Assembly: GCA_964551015.1 (NCBI GenBank)
Contig: CAZKBP010000019.1
Coordinates: forward strand, 44,515 to 108,514
Direction: 5' to 3'
Length of the DNA stretch: 64,000 nt
Origin: CAZKBP01 sp964551015
GTDB lineage: Bacteria; Bacteroidota; Bacteroidia; Cytophagales; Microscillaceae
How positions within the stretch are numbered: the first letter of the stretch is position 1; each line of letters starts with the position of its first letter. The position numbers and the translations under genes were made by a program. The notes beneath the pieces are model-generated. The model had not been told where the DNA came from. It was given only the letters and a program-made list of their open reading frames with translations, and did no database searches. Shown here piece by piece: positions 34,034 through 43,049 of the stretch.

Positions 34034-35743
34034 ATGCCCCTCTCTATCAAAAAAAAACTCACCTTTCACTATTTAGCCGCGCTGGGATTTATTGCTCTGC
34101 TCACGCTGCTTAATTACTATATTACACATCAATTATTGCTCAACAAGGGCAATGATGCTAGGGTCGTGAATATCTCGGGTCAACTCGGAACCCTCAGCCA
34201 GAAGATGACCAAGCTCGTACTTTTGCTAGAAAGAACAGATACCCTCCGTACTTTTCAAGCTCATCAAAACGAACTGGAAGAAACCTTCAAGCTTTGGCAA
34301 CAATTCCACCTAGGACTGAGAGGAGGAGATGTCACGCTTGGGCTATCTGGCAAGAATAACGCGCAGATTGAATTATACTTTAATGAAGTACAGCCTCATT
34401 ATCAGGCACTCATCGAGGCAGTAGATGAGGTCACAGGAATGCTACCCACTATGGATTCCCTGATGCGAGCCAACCTAGCCACGGAGATAGAGAAGATCTT
34501 ACTCCACGAAGAAAAATACCTGAATGTCATTAGAAATATTACTTTAAGCTACGACAAGGAGGTTTCTAACCAAATTCAATATACACGCGAAGTAGAGCTC
34601 TATCTTATGGTTTTTATGCTCCTGGTATTGTTGCTCGAGGGTATTTTTATTTTCTATCCTTCCGTGGAGATGGCCGCACGACACGTGGAAGAAATCAATT
34701 ACCGCAAAACTGAACTCGAAGAAGCAAATCAAGAACTACGGAAAGCCGAAGAAATCAATCAACTGAAAAATGAAGAGCTCCTCGCCAATGAGGAAGAAAT
34801 CCGTCAGAACTTGGAAGAATTAGAAACCATCAACGAAGCACTACTCAGTACTTCGGAAGAGCTTCGTCGCAAAAATGAAGTGCTTAGAGAAGCCAAAGAG
34901 GTACTAGATATTAAAAACAAACAAATCCGTAGTAACCGAGATCAGCTGTATCAACAGAGTAAACAGCTGGAAGAAACCAATAAAAACATCACCAATAGTA
35001 TACGATACGCTAAAAGAATTCAGCAAGCCATCATTCCTGCCCCAGAGGTGATTACGCAAAAATTTAGAGAGGCATTCATATTTTTCAAACCCAAAGATAT
35101 TGTCAGTGGCGATTTTTATTGGTTTCACGAAGTGGGAAGTAAAAAAATCTTGATCGCCGCAGATTGTACAGGGCACGGAGTTCCTGGAGCACTGATGACC
35201 ATGATTGGCAACTCTCTCCTCAACGAGATTATCGCGAGCCAAGGCATTCAAAGCCCCTCTGAAATTCTCTTGGAGTTGGATCGTAAAATTGTAGAAATGC
35301 TCCAAAAAAGAACCGGAGATGGCAAGCCCATTCACGACGGTATGGATATGGCCGTACTGGCCGTAGACGAAAATACACGAGAGGTACAGTTCGCAGCGGC
35401 TCATAATCCACTGTATTACATACGCAAAGGAGAAATGCATCGGGTCAAAGGCTCACGCTTCCCGGTAGGAAGCTCCCAATACAAATCCGACAAAGTTTTT
35501 GAACTGCATTGTATCACCGCCGAAGAAGGAGATATCTTCTACATTTTTACCGATGGGTTTCAAGATCAATACGGCGAAAAAGCAAAGCGGAAGTACATGA
35601 GCAAGCGTTTTCGCCAATTTATGACGGAAATTAGCCAGCAACCGATGGCTCACCAGCGTATTGCGCTCTCGCAAGAGTTTGCAGATTGGAAGGGAAATAG
35701 CCCGCAAACGGATGATATTTTGATCATTGGCGTCAAAATGTAA
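34034..35743 (+). CDS. Membrane-anchored SpoIIE/RsbU-like serine phosphatase
   Basis: A 569-residue protein. A membrane segment (about 13-32) is followed by an extracytoplasmic sensor resembling the PilJ-type N-terminal domain (NISGQLGTLSQKMTK). A second membrane segment lies at about 192-212. A long coiled coil rich in Glu and Asn (about 220-325) leads to the PP2C-like SpoIIE domain. There SGDFYW, AADCTGHGVPGALMTMIG and a later DGxxD-type metal site (FTDGFQDQYGE) are visible. It would dephosphorylate an STAS antagonist in response to an outside signal. The STAS and RsbW-like genes lie 520 bases downstream. Confidence 0.92.
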   Translation: MPLSIKKKLTFHYLAALGFIALLTLLNYYITHQLLLNKGNDARVVNISGQLGTLSQKMTKLVLLLERTDTLRTFQAHQNELEETFKLWQQFHLGLRGGDVTLGLSGKNNAQIELYFNEVQPHYQALIEAVDEVTGMLPTMDSLMRANLATEIEKILLHEEKYLNVIRNITLSYDKEVSNQIQYTREVELYLMVFMLLVLLLEGIFIFYPSVEMAARHVEEINYRKTELEEANQELRKAEEINQLKNEELLANEEEIRQNLEELETINEALLSTSEELRRKNEVLREAKEVLDIKNKQIRSNRDQLYQQSKQLEETNKNITNSIRYAKRIQQAIIPAPEVITQKFREAFIFFKPKDIVSGDFYWFHEVGSKKILIAADCTGHGVPGALMTMIGNSLLNEIIASQGIQSPSEILLELDRKIVEMLQKRTGDGKPIHDGMDMAVLAVDENTREVQFAAAHNPLYYIRKGEMHRVKGSRFPVGSSQYKSDKVFELHCITAEEGDIFYIFTDGFQDQYGEKAKRKYMSKRFRQFMTEISQQPMAHQRIALSQEFADWKGNSPQTDDILIIGVKM

Positions 35744-36262
35744 GGAGATTTGGAAATATGATCTGTATTTTATTTACAAAGATTTTAATGAATAAATGAT
35801 GCAACTCTTTTCTACCTGCTAGCTCCTCCTTATTTGGAGAGTTTTTGATAAAATATACCAGATATCGAATTTTTTTACTACTATAGCACCTAGAAAATGC
35901 AAATGCGCTCGCTTGCGCTCCCCCGACACCAAAACCTATATCAAATAAAATCTGAATACAAAAGATGAAGTCCTCGCTTTTGGTTTAGGATAAACTTTTG
36001 TCAATAGCCTATTGGTGAACTAATCCTTCCCTACAATTGTAGCAATGCATGGATTTGAAAGCTGGGATGAATGTAATCCACAGGAATTTCAGTCGTACTC
36101 AAACAGGAGGAAGGTTTCTATGGTTCTACCTCATAGTTAGTTTAAGTTGACTAATTTGGAAAATCAAGCCTTTTTTAGTCATTATCTTCGTGAAAATTAT
36201 CTAGTACTTAATAAAGCGATAAATCAAGAACCTAAAAGCTTCTTAAACGTAATTTATTTTAT
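35744..36262. other. Intergenic gap between the phosphatase and the STAS gene
   Basis: 519 bases. A terminator-like hairpin lies at 35823-35846 (listed separately). The rest is AT-rich and shows no gene I can support. A short open stretch running into the STAS gene in another frame is not credible. The STAS promoter must lie here. Confidence 0.5.
35823..35846 (+). terminator. Probable terminator after the SpoIIE-type gene
   Basis: CTCCTCC (35823-35829) pairs with GGAGAG (35836-35841) over six bases with one bulged C, around the loop TTATTT. A run of five T follows. It is 80 bases past the stop. It suggests separate transcription of the downstream STAS pair. Confidence 0.45.
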
Positions 36263-36592
36263 ATGCAAATCAGTGAAAGTGAGGAGGGAAATTTCCATAT
36301 CATCAAAGTATTCGGAGACCTCGACGCCGCCTCATCTATTGATCTTGATCAGACCCTCGACCAGGCAGTCAAAGCTGGGAAAAAAAATATTCTCGTAGAC
36401 TGTGCCCATTTAGATTATATCTCTTCCGCGGGGCTTGGTGTATTCGTATCTCATATTGAAGACTTCAAGGAAAAAGATATTTGTTTTGCCCTTTTTGGGA
36501 TGAACGATAAGGTAAAAAACGTTTTCGAAATCCTGGGCTTGAATGAACTGCTCACGATCGTGGATTCAAAAGAAGAGGTTAAATGCAAATGA
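36263..36592 (+). CDS. STAS-domain anti-sigma factor antagonist
   Basis: A 109-residue single STAS domain of the SpoIIAA/RsbV type. GDLDAASSIDLDQTL, then DYISSAGLGVFVSH, in which the Ser pair is the usual phosphorylation site. The gene overlaps the next one by four bases or more. It should be the phospho-switch partner of the RsbW-like kinase, released by the SpoIIE-type phosphatase. The controlled target (sigma factor or other) is not visible. Confidence 0.94.
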   Translation: MQISESEEGNFHIIKVFGDLDAASSIDLDQTLDQAVKAGKKNILVDCAHLDYISSAGLGVFVSHIEDFKEKDICFALFGMNDKVKNVFEILGLNELLTIVDSKEEVKCK

Positions 36593-37014
36593 AAATGACT
36601 CACCACTACAAAGTCAATTGCCTGAGAGACAACCTGAAACTAATTCGTGAATTTGTATATCAGGCACTCTGTGAGCTTCCACTCTCGGATATAGAAGTAA
36701 ACCAACTCGTGTTGGCCGTGGATGAAGTCTGTTCTAACCTCATTATCCACTCCCACCAATGCAACCCAGATGATAGTATCGAGATTAGTATCCAAGACGA
36801 AAATGAATCTATTCTTTTCGAAATCATCGATCACAGCACAGATGGCTTTGATTTTTCCAATTACAAAAAGCCAAGCATTAAGAAAATAGTTCAAGAAAGA
36901 CGCAAAGGTGGCATTGGATTAATGCTAGTCAATAAAATCATGGATCGTGTAGAAGTAAAGACCGAAGATGCCTCTAACGTCTGGAGGATGTACAAGCAAA
37001 TTAGCCACCAGTGA
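36589..37014 (+). CDS. RsbW-like ATP-binding anti-sigma kinase
   Basis: About 141 residues; a GHKL/HATPase_c_2 domain. The N-box reads LAVDEVCSNLIIHSH and the G-box RKGGIGLMLVNKIMDRV. I take the ATG at 36589, which overlaps the STAS stop as ATGA and is ten bases past AGAGG; in-frame ATGs at 36583 and 36595 are alternatives. Such kinases phosphorylate an STAS protein and hold a sigma factor or other effector inactive. Translational coupling fixes their ratio. Confidence 0.9.
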   Translation: MKMTHHYKVNCLRDNLKLIREFVYQALCELPLSDIEVNQLVLAVDEVCSNLIIHSHQCNPDDSIEISIQDENESILFEIIDHSTDGFDFSNYKKPSIKKIVQERRKGGIGLMLVNKIMDRVEVKTEDASNVWRMYKQISHQ

Positions 37015-37247
37015 ACTTATTCCTTCCTTTTGCCCTTATCATCTAAGTGTTCATAAAATATCAAATGAAAATATCGAGGAAAATCAGTGGTAAAACCCTG
37101 ACCAAGAGGCTCGCAAACAACAACTCACAGCGAAAAACTCCCTAATAAGGGCTTTTACCAACATTTTGCCCATCACCCATCTCTTTTAAGCCAAAAATTA
37201 TTTAAAATTGCAATCAATTGGAGAAGAGTATAAAAATACTTTCATCT

Positions 37248-39563
37248 ATGATTTACAAAAAAAACTGGCAAACGTGGCGGATATTAATTTTATTCTCCAG
37301 CCTCTATCTCGGAGCTTGTAATCAACCTAAAATTACCCAGAAAAAGGACTCCGTGATCTTGAAGCTCGGCGAAAAGCCCATTTACGCTTCTGAATTCAAA
37401 TATCTCTATGAGAAAAATATCAACAACAGGGATAGCCTTTACGAAAAAAGCAGCGTAGAAAACTACCTTGACCTCTTCGTGGCCTACAAACTAAAAGTCT
37501 CCGAGGCCATCAATCAAGGCATTGATACCACCGATAACTTCCAAAGAGAACACGAGACTTACAAGGATATCTTAGCAAAGCCCTACCTGATTGATCCACA
37601 GAAACTCGAGCAACTAAGCCGTGAAGCTTACCAACGCCTCCAAGCAGAAGTAAGGGTTTCCCACGTTCTTCTTCGCGTAGCCCAAGAAGCGAACCCTGCC
37701 GATACGCTGAAGGTGTACCAGCAAATGAAAGAAATTCAGCAGAAAGCTCGTAACGGGGCGGATTTTGCCAGCCTGGCTCAGGAATTTTCTCAAGACCCCT
37801 CCGTGGCCAACAATGGAGGAGATTTGGGTTATTTTACCGCTTTGCAGATGGTCTATCCCTTCGAGTCTCAGGCTTATCAGACTCCGGTTGGAGAGATTTC
37901 TGATGTTTTCCGCACGCCTTATGGCTACCATATTTTGCAAGTAGAAGATCGTCGCCCCAATCGGGGCATTACCCAGATAGCGCATATTATGGTTCAACTT
38001 CCTCAGGAGGCCGAAAATGAGACAACAGAGAAAGCCAAGCGTCGTATCGAGGAAGTTTACCAGCAATTACAACAGGGAAAAAATTGGGAAACGCTTTGTA
38101 TAAAATACTCCGATGATTCTACTTCTAAATATCAAGGAGGAAAACTACCAGAGTTTAATGTCGGAGAGGTGATTCCCTCGATTGAGCAGGCTGCCTATCA
38201 GCTCAAGCGAGTGGGCGAATATTCTCAACCCACTCGTACGCCTTACGGGTGGCATATCTTCAAGTTGATTTCACGAAAACCCATCCCCGCTTATGAGGAA
38301 ATGGAAACCTCCATCAAGCAACAAGTAAGCAAGGATCAACGCTATCAGTCTGCAAAACTCGTGTTGCTTTCGCGCCTCCGCGATGAATATAATCTCCGAG
38401 AAAATACCGAAGTCTATCAAAAGGCTATTAATTACATAGACAAACGCTTGCCTCAGGCTACCTGGAGCATCCCTAACGAGACAGGATTGGATGAAGAAAT
38501 CTTATTTACCCTAAATAGCAAAAATATTGGGCAAAAAGCCTATTCACTTCGTGATTTTTTTAAATTCATTTTCCGTAGTCAGACCGAAAAGCCAGCCCTT
38601 ACGAATCTCGAGTACATCACACAATTGTACTACAAGGATTTCTTGGAAAAAAGCCTACTCGATTTTGAGCAAGAAAATCTCCCCTACAAATACCCAGATT
38701 ATGTGCGGCTTGTAAATGAATATCGAGAAGGCTCCATGCTCTTCCAAATGATGACCGAAGAAGTTTGGGAAAAAGCCATCCAAGATACCACGGGCAGCAA
38801 AGCTTTTTTTAAGAAAAATCGCCAAAACTATCGCTGGAATCAGAGAGCCACGGCTGATATCTATGTGCTCAGAAATAAAGAAACGCTCAACCAGCTCAAA
38901 ACTTATTTGGCCAAGAATATCTATCCTGTGGCGAACCTGCAGATCGACAATCTCTACTTCGATAAAAATGACCAGACCCTTAGCGAAGAGAGCGTTAAAT
39001 CCATCAAGCAAGCCGCTCAGATTCTCAAAGCAGATCAGGAATTGGTTTTAGAAGTAATCGGGCACGCCGATCCTGCCGAAAATAAGGATATGGCAGAGAA
39101 AAGAATCGATCCCGTAGTGAAATATCTCGGCTTCGAGGGAGTGCCCAGCAATCGTATCATTATTAAAGATTTTGGTTTTACCCGCCCGATTTCCAAAGAC
39201 GATCGTGGCAAAAACCGTCGAGTAGAGTTCAAAATCTACACACGCGACAAAAAACAGCTAGAAAAAATATTCCCTGCCAGCGCGGAAGTACTCAGCGGAA
39301 CCTTTGAAAAGGGAGATAACTCTTATCTAGATCAGCTCAACTGGGCACCCGGAAGCTACACGCTGGATGGAAAAGATCAAAAAATTGTTTACATTGAGAT
39401 TAATGATATCAAAGAACCTCGCCTCAAGGAATACGATGAAGCAAGAGGCTACGTGATTACCGATTATCAAAAATATTTAGAAGAAAAGTGGCTGGCAGAA
39501 TTGAGACAGAAGTACCCCGTAGAAATTAATCAAACCGTGGTGCAAGAGCTCATTCGTCAATAG
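37248..39563 (+). CDS. PpiC-type peptidyl-prolyl isomerase lipoprotein with embedded OmpA-like domain
   Basis: About 771 residues from the ATG at 37248; an upstream TTG at 37218 would spoil the signal sequence. The lipobox is SLYLGAC. Two parvulin domains follow in tandem: AEVRVSHVLLRV to YGYHILQVEDRR, then ITQIAHIMVQLP to YGWHIFKLISRK. Near the C-terminus LQIDNLYFDKNDQTLSEESV, VLEVIGHADPAENKDMAEKR and DDRGKNRRVEFKIY form an OmpA-like module, which normally binds peptidoglycan. The protein is probably an envelope foldase for outer-membrane proteins. It begins a run with two more foldase genes and moxR. Confidence 0.92.
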   Translation: MIYKKNWQTWRILILFSSLYLGACNQPKITQKKDSVILKLGEKPIYASEFKYLYEKNINNRDSLYEKSSVENYLDLFVAYKLKVSEAINQGIDTTDNFQREHETYKDILAKPYLIDPQKLEQLSREAYQRLQAEVRVSHVLLRVAQEANPADTLKVYQQMKEIQQKARNGADFASLAQEFSQDPSVANNGGDLGYFTALQMVYPFESQAYQTPVGEISDVFRTPYGYHILQVEDRRPNRGITQIAHIMVQLPQEAENETTEKAKRRIEEVYQQLQQGKNWETLCIKYSDDSTSKYQGGKLPEFNVGEVIPSIEQAAYQLKRVGEYSQPTRTPYGWHIFKLISRKPIPAYEEMETSIKQQVSKDQRYQSAKLVLLSRLRDEYNLRENTEVYQKAINYIDKRLPQATWSIPNETGLDEEILFTLNSKNIGQKAYSLRDFFKFIFRSQTEKPALTNLEYITQLYYKDFLEKSLLDFEQENLPYKYPDYVRLVNEYREGSMLFQMMTEEVWEKAIQDTTGSKAFFKKNRQNYRWNQRATADIYVLRNKETLNQLKTYLAKNIYPVANLQIDNLYFDKNDQTLSEESVKSIKQAAQILKADQELVLEVIGHADPAENKDMAEKRIDPVVKYLGFEGVPSNRIIIKDFGFTRPISKDDRGKNRRVEFKIYTRDKKQLEKIFPASAEVLSGTFEKGDNSYLDQLNWAPGSYTLDGKDQKIVYIEINDIKEPRLKEYDEARGYVITDYQKYLEEKWLAELRQKYPVEINQTVVQELIRQ

Positions 39564-39569
39564 AAATTT

Positions 39570-40475
39570 ATGTGGTATAGAATCAAGAATGATCTTCGTG
39601 TGTTGATCCACCAGCTAAGCAAAAGCATAGCGATGATGAGTCTGTTGGCTTCCTGTAACTTAGTGGGGGGAGAGCAGACGGATACGCGTGCCTCTGAGGG
39701 GAAATTATTAGCGCAAGTCCAAGAGGCCAAGCTATACGAGGCTGATTTAGCGGGTATTGTTCCCGTGGGTGCTAGCCCAGAAGATAGTACAGAAATCACG
39801 CGTCGCTACATAGAATCTTGGATCAAAAAACAACTGATGCTCAATCAAGCACGAGAAGTGGTAGAAATTGATGAGGCGGTCATCGAGCGCAAATTACTCG
39901 ATTATAAATACGACCTGATCGCTTACCAATACGAAAAGGAATACATCGAGAAAAAGTTGGATACCACCGTGAGTAGAGAAGATATTGAACGCTATTATCA
40001 AGAAAATCCTGCTAATTTCGAGTTAAAACAAAATATTATTCAAGGTTTTTTGATAGAAATCCCCCAAGAGGTGAGCGACCAAGAGGAAATAAGGCTACTG
40101 CTGCAAAATTATGAAGCCAGCGATTTCCCCAAACTCAAAGAATATTGTATTAAATTTGCTCAACAATACCATCTGAATGATACACTTTGGATGGATTTTG
40201 ATGAATTGATCAAAAATACACCTTTTCAGCAAATTCCGAATCGAGTAGATTTTTTACAACAAAATGACTTTTCTGTGAGTCAAGAAGCACAGGCTATATA
40301 CTTTTTAAAAATATTGGACTACAAAATATCAAATCAAATATCTCCGCTTTCTTTTGTAAGTAATCGAATCAAAAATATTATCATTAACCAAAGAAAAGTG
40401 GCACTCTCCCGAGCTTTGGAGCAAGAAATATACGAGAAGGCCAAAAAAAGTAATTCATTCAAAATTTATAAATAA
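39570..40475 (+). CDS. Foldase-like lipoprotein (SurA N-terminal type, no clear isomerase domain)
   Basis: A 301-residue protein with lipobox SLLASC. The charged helical body, with YIESWIKKQLMLNQAREV and DREDIERYYQENPANFEL-type segments, resembles the chaperone part of SurA/PrsA proteins. A full parvulin core (GGDLG, GxHI) is not seen, so it may be a chaperone without isomerase activity. It starts seven bases after the preceding foldase gene and ends ten bases before the SurA-like gene, so the three are almost certainly one operon. Confidence 0.82.
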   Translation: MWYRIKNDLRVLIHQLSKSIAMMSLLASCNLVGGEQTDTRASEGKLLAQVQEAKLYEADLAGIVPVGASPEDSTEITRRYIESWIKKQLMLNQAREVVEIDEAVIERKLLDYKYDLIAYQYEKEYIEKKLDTTVSREDIERYYQENPANFELKQNIIQGFLIEIPQEVSDQEEIRLLLQNYEASDFPKLKEYCIKFAQQYHLNDTLWMDFDELIKNTPFQQIPNRVDFLQQNDFSVSQEAQAIYFLKILDYKISNQISPLSFVSNRIKNIIINQRKVALSRALEQEIYEKAKKSNSFKIYK

Positions 40476-40484
40476 TAGGGGCAT

Positions 40485-41852
40485 ATGCATTCCATTTCCA
40501 ACCTTCATCTGATGATTAAGACAACGCTTTTTGCTCTCTTGCTATTTGTTTCCTCCCAGATACGCGCCCAAGAGCAAGTCATTGATAAAATTGTTGCCAA
40601 AGTAGACAACTACATCGTGCTCAAATCAGATGTAGAAACGGCTTACTTGGAACTTCTCGTCAACGGACGCTTGGAAGGAGTAAGTGAAGAAGCCGCCAAA
40701 TGTCGTTTGTTAGAGGATTTAATTGTCGAGAAAATGATGCTGGCCAAAGCCGAAATTGATTCTATTTTAGTAGAAGAGCGACAGGTAGAGAGCCAACTTA
40801 CTCGCCGCATGGCCGTGATGAAAGCCCAATTTGGAAGTCTAGAGCGCATTGAGCAGCAATATGGGAAAACGATTGGCGATTTAAAAAACGAATTGAGAGA
40901 AAGAGTAAGAGAGCAGATGATTATCCAGAAAATGCAGTCTGAAATCAGCCAGTCCGTTACCAAACCCACCCCCAAAGAGGTAAAAAAGTTCTTTAATGGC
41001 ATTCCCAAAGATAGTATTCCTTATTTCAACTCAGAAGTGGAAGTAAACCATATCATCAAAATACCAGATATCAACCGAGAGCAAAAACGCATCGTGAGGG
41101 AGCAGTTGAATCAGATCAAACAACGCGTAGAAAATGGAGAAAACTTTGGCGAATTGGCCAAAAAGTTTTCCGAAGATTATGGCTCCGCCAAACAAGGAGG
41201 TGATTTAGGCTGGCTGGATCGAGGCACTTCGGTTCCTGAATTCGAGGCGGCTGTTTTTAGAATGAAGCCAGGCAGTCTCTCTCGTATTGTAGAGTCAGAA
41301 TTTGGTTTTCATTTGATCAAATTGATAGACAGAAGAGGAGATCAATACCACGCGGCACATATCCTGATCCGCCCTAGCTCCGCTGATGTGGATGTAAAAT
41401 ACGCTGAAAATTTCTTGGATAGCCTGAAGCAGATAATTGAACTAGACTCGCTCTCTTTCGAGACAGCCGCTCGTGAATACTCTGATGATAAAGCGACATC
41501 TTCTAATGGTGGGAGCATTACCAGCCCCACTACCGGTAGCACGAGTATCTTTTTGGATGATCTGGATTCTTATCTCTACTTTACCATAGATACGATGCAA
41601 GTAGGGCAGATCTCTGCCCCAGTTCCCTACCGTACCGACGATGGTAGAAATGCCGTGAGGATTATCTATTTCAAATCTAAGACCGAGCCACACACGGCTG
41701 ACTTAGAAAAGGATTATGAGAAGATTTTTAATTTTGCCTACAATCAAAAAAGAAATAAAACCCTAAATGATTGGTTTCTAGGAACTCGAGAGGAGCTTTA
41801 TCTCTATTTAGATCCCGAGTATAATCAATGTAATATACTAGGAATCCAATAG
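40485..41852 (+). CDS. SurA-like periplasmic peptidyl-prolyl isomerase
   Basis: A 455-residue protein; an in-frame ATG at 40512 gives a tighter signal peptide ending at IRAQ. The N-terminal chaperone domain starts at VIDKIVAKVDNYIVLKSDVE, the standard SurA opening. One full parvulin domain (VEVNHIIKI to FGFHLIKLIDRR, with GGDLGWLDRG) and a second, weaker one (YHAAHILIRP to GGSITS) follow. It should escort unfolded outer-membrane proteins through the periplasm. Third gene of the foldase operon. Confidence 0.94.
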   Translation: MHSISNLHLMIKTTLFALLLFVSSQIRAQEQVIDKIVAKVDNYIVLKSDVETAYLELLVNGRLEGVSEEAAKCRLLEDLIVEKMMLAKAEIDSILVEERQVESQLTRRMAVMKAQFGSLERIEQQYGKTIGDLKNELRERVREQMIIQKMQSEISQSVTKPTPKEVKKFFNGIPKDSIPYFNSEVEVNHIIKIPDINREQKRIVREQLNQIKQRVENGENFGELAKKFSEDYGSAKQGGDLGWLDRGTSVPEFEAAVFRMKPGSLSRIVESEFGFHLIKLIDRRGDQYHAAHILIRPSSADVDVKYAENFLDSLKQIIELDSLSFETAAREYSDDKATSSNGGSITSPTTGSTSIFLDDLDSYLYFTIDTMQVGQISAPVPYRTDDGRNAVRIIYFKSKTEPHTADLEKDYEKIFNFAYNQKRNKTLNDWFLGTREELYLYLDPEYNQCNILGIQ

Positions 41853-42083
41853 CCTCAAACTCATTTGCATTCTAGACTGAAAAATCTTTTAGCCTTCAGG
41901 TTACATAAGTATCGCCAAAAGTTGGCGCACTGATTTTTACTGGAAAATTTTGGCTAGGATGCCGCGTATTTGAGCTAAAAAACTAAGAATAAATCTATAA
42001 CAAAGAAACTGATAGCTGATTCCTGAACAAAGACAGCTTCTTAACACGATCGCCTCTAAACCTAAATTAAGTAACACATTTCA

Positions 42084-43049
42084 ATGGAAAAATTTAAGAC
42101 AGATGTGGAAGCAGCAGATGCACTGCACGAAGCCTATAAAAATATTCACGAAGAAATTGCCAAAGTCATTATTGGACAAGATGAGGTGATTCGCCTCTTG
42201 ATAACAGCCATATTTTGCCAAGGACATTGCCTCTTGGTCGGAGTGCCTGGTTTGGCCAAAACCTTGCTAATCCAGACCATTTCTTCTTCACTGGAGCTGG
42301 ATTTTAATCGGATTCAGTTTACACCCGATTTGATGCCTTCTGATATTTTGGGCTCAGAAACTCTAGATCGCGACCGTAATTTTCAGTTTATTCAAGGGCC
42401 TGTCTTTGCCAATATCATCTTGGCAGACGAGATCAACCGTACCCCGCCCAAAACGCAATCGGCTCTTTTGGAATCTATGCAAGAATATGCTGTAACGATT
42501 TCTGGAAAAAAATATGCCTTGTCTCGGCCCTTTTTTGTTTTGGCTACCCAAAACCCCATTGAACAGGAAGGAACCTACCCCTTACCTGAAGCTCAGCTAG
42601 ACCGCTTCATGTTCAACATTATTCTGAATTATCCTAAATTTGACTCCGAGAAAGATATTGTCAAAAATACGACCTCAGAAAAACGCTACGAGGTTCAAAA
42701 AACCTTATCAGGAGCAGACATTATGGAGTTCCAAAGTCTGGTGAGGAGAGTTCCCGTAGCTGATAATGTCATTGATTATGCCGTGAGATTGGTTCACAAA
42801 ACCCGCCCAAATACGGAGCTGGCTTCTGCGGAGGCAAATGATTATTTGGAATGGGGAGCCGGACCACGTGCCTCTCAATTTTTAATTCTGGGTGCAAAGT
42901 GCAACTCCTTACTCCAAGGCAAATATTCACCTGATATCGAGGATGTAAAAGCCGTATCGCTTCCGGTGCTTAGACACCGAATCGTTAGAAATTTTAAGGC
43001 AGAAGCTGAGGGAATTACGACAGATGATTTGATTCGGAAGCTACTTTAA
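42084..43049 (+). CDS. MoxR-family AAA+ ATPase
   Basis: A 321-residue ATPase. Walker A is GVPGLAKTLL, Walker B is IILADEINRTPPKTQSALLE, and ATQNPIEQEGTYPLPEAQLD is a MoxR hallmark. MoxR proteins are chaperone-like ATPases that assemble or activate partner proteins, often with von Willebrand and DUF58 proteins. Those partners are not adjacent: the next gene is convergent. The last 35 bases overlap the 3' end of that convergent gene. Confidence 0.94.
   Translation: MEKFKTDVEAADALHEAYKNIHEEIAKVIIGQDEVIRLLITAIFCQGHCLLVGVPGLAKTLLIQTISSSLELDFNRIQFTPDLMPSDILGSETLDRDRNFQFIQGPVFANIILADEINRTPPKTQSALLESMQEYAVTISGKKYALSRPFFVLATQNPIEQEGTYPLPEAQLDRFMFNIILNYPKFDSEKDIVKNTTSEKRYEVQKTLSGADIMEFQSLVRRVPVADNVIDYAVRLVHKTRPNTELASAEANDYLEWGAGPRASQFLILGAKCNSLLQGKYSPDIEDVKAVSLPVLRHRIVRNFKAEAEGITTDDLIRKLL

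Noticed and set aside
34904..35440. Minus-strand open frame of 178 codons
   Set aside because: It is antisense to the SpoIIE-type phosphatase catalytic domain and has no recognisable motifs.
36147..36398. Small gene upstream of the STAS gene
   Set aside because: The frame runs into the STAS coding sequence out of phase and has no supporting start signal or family resemblance.
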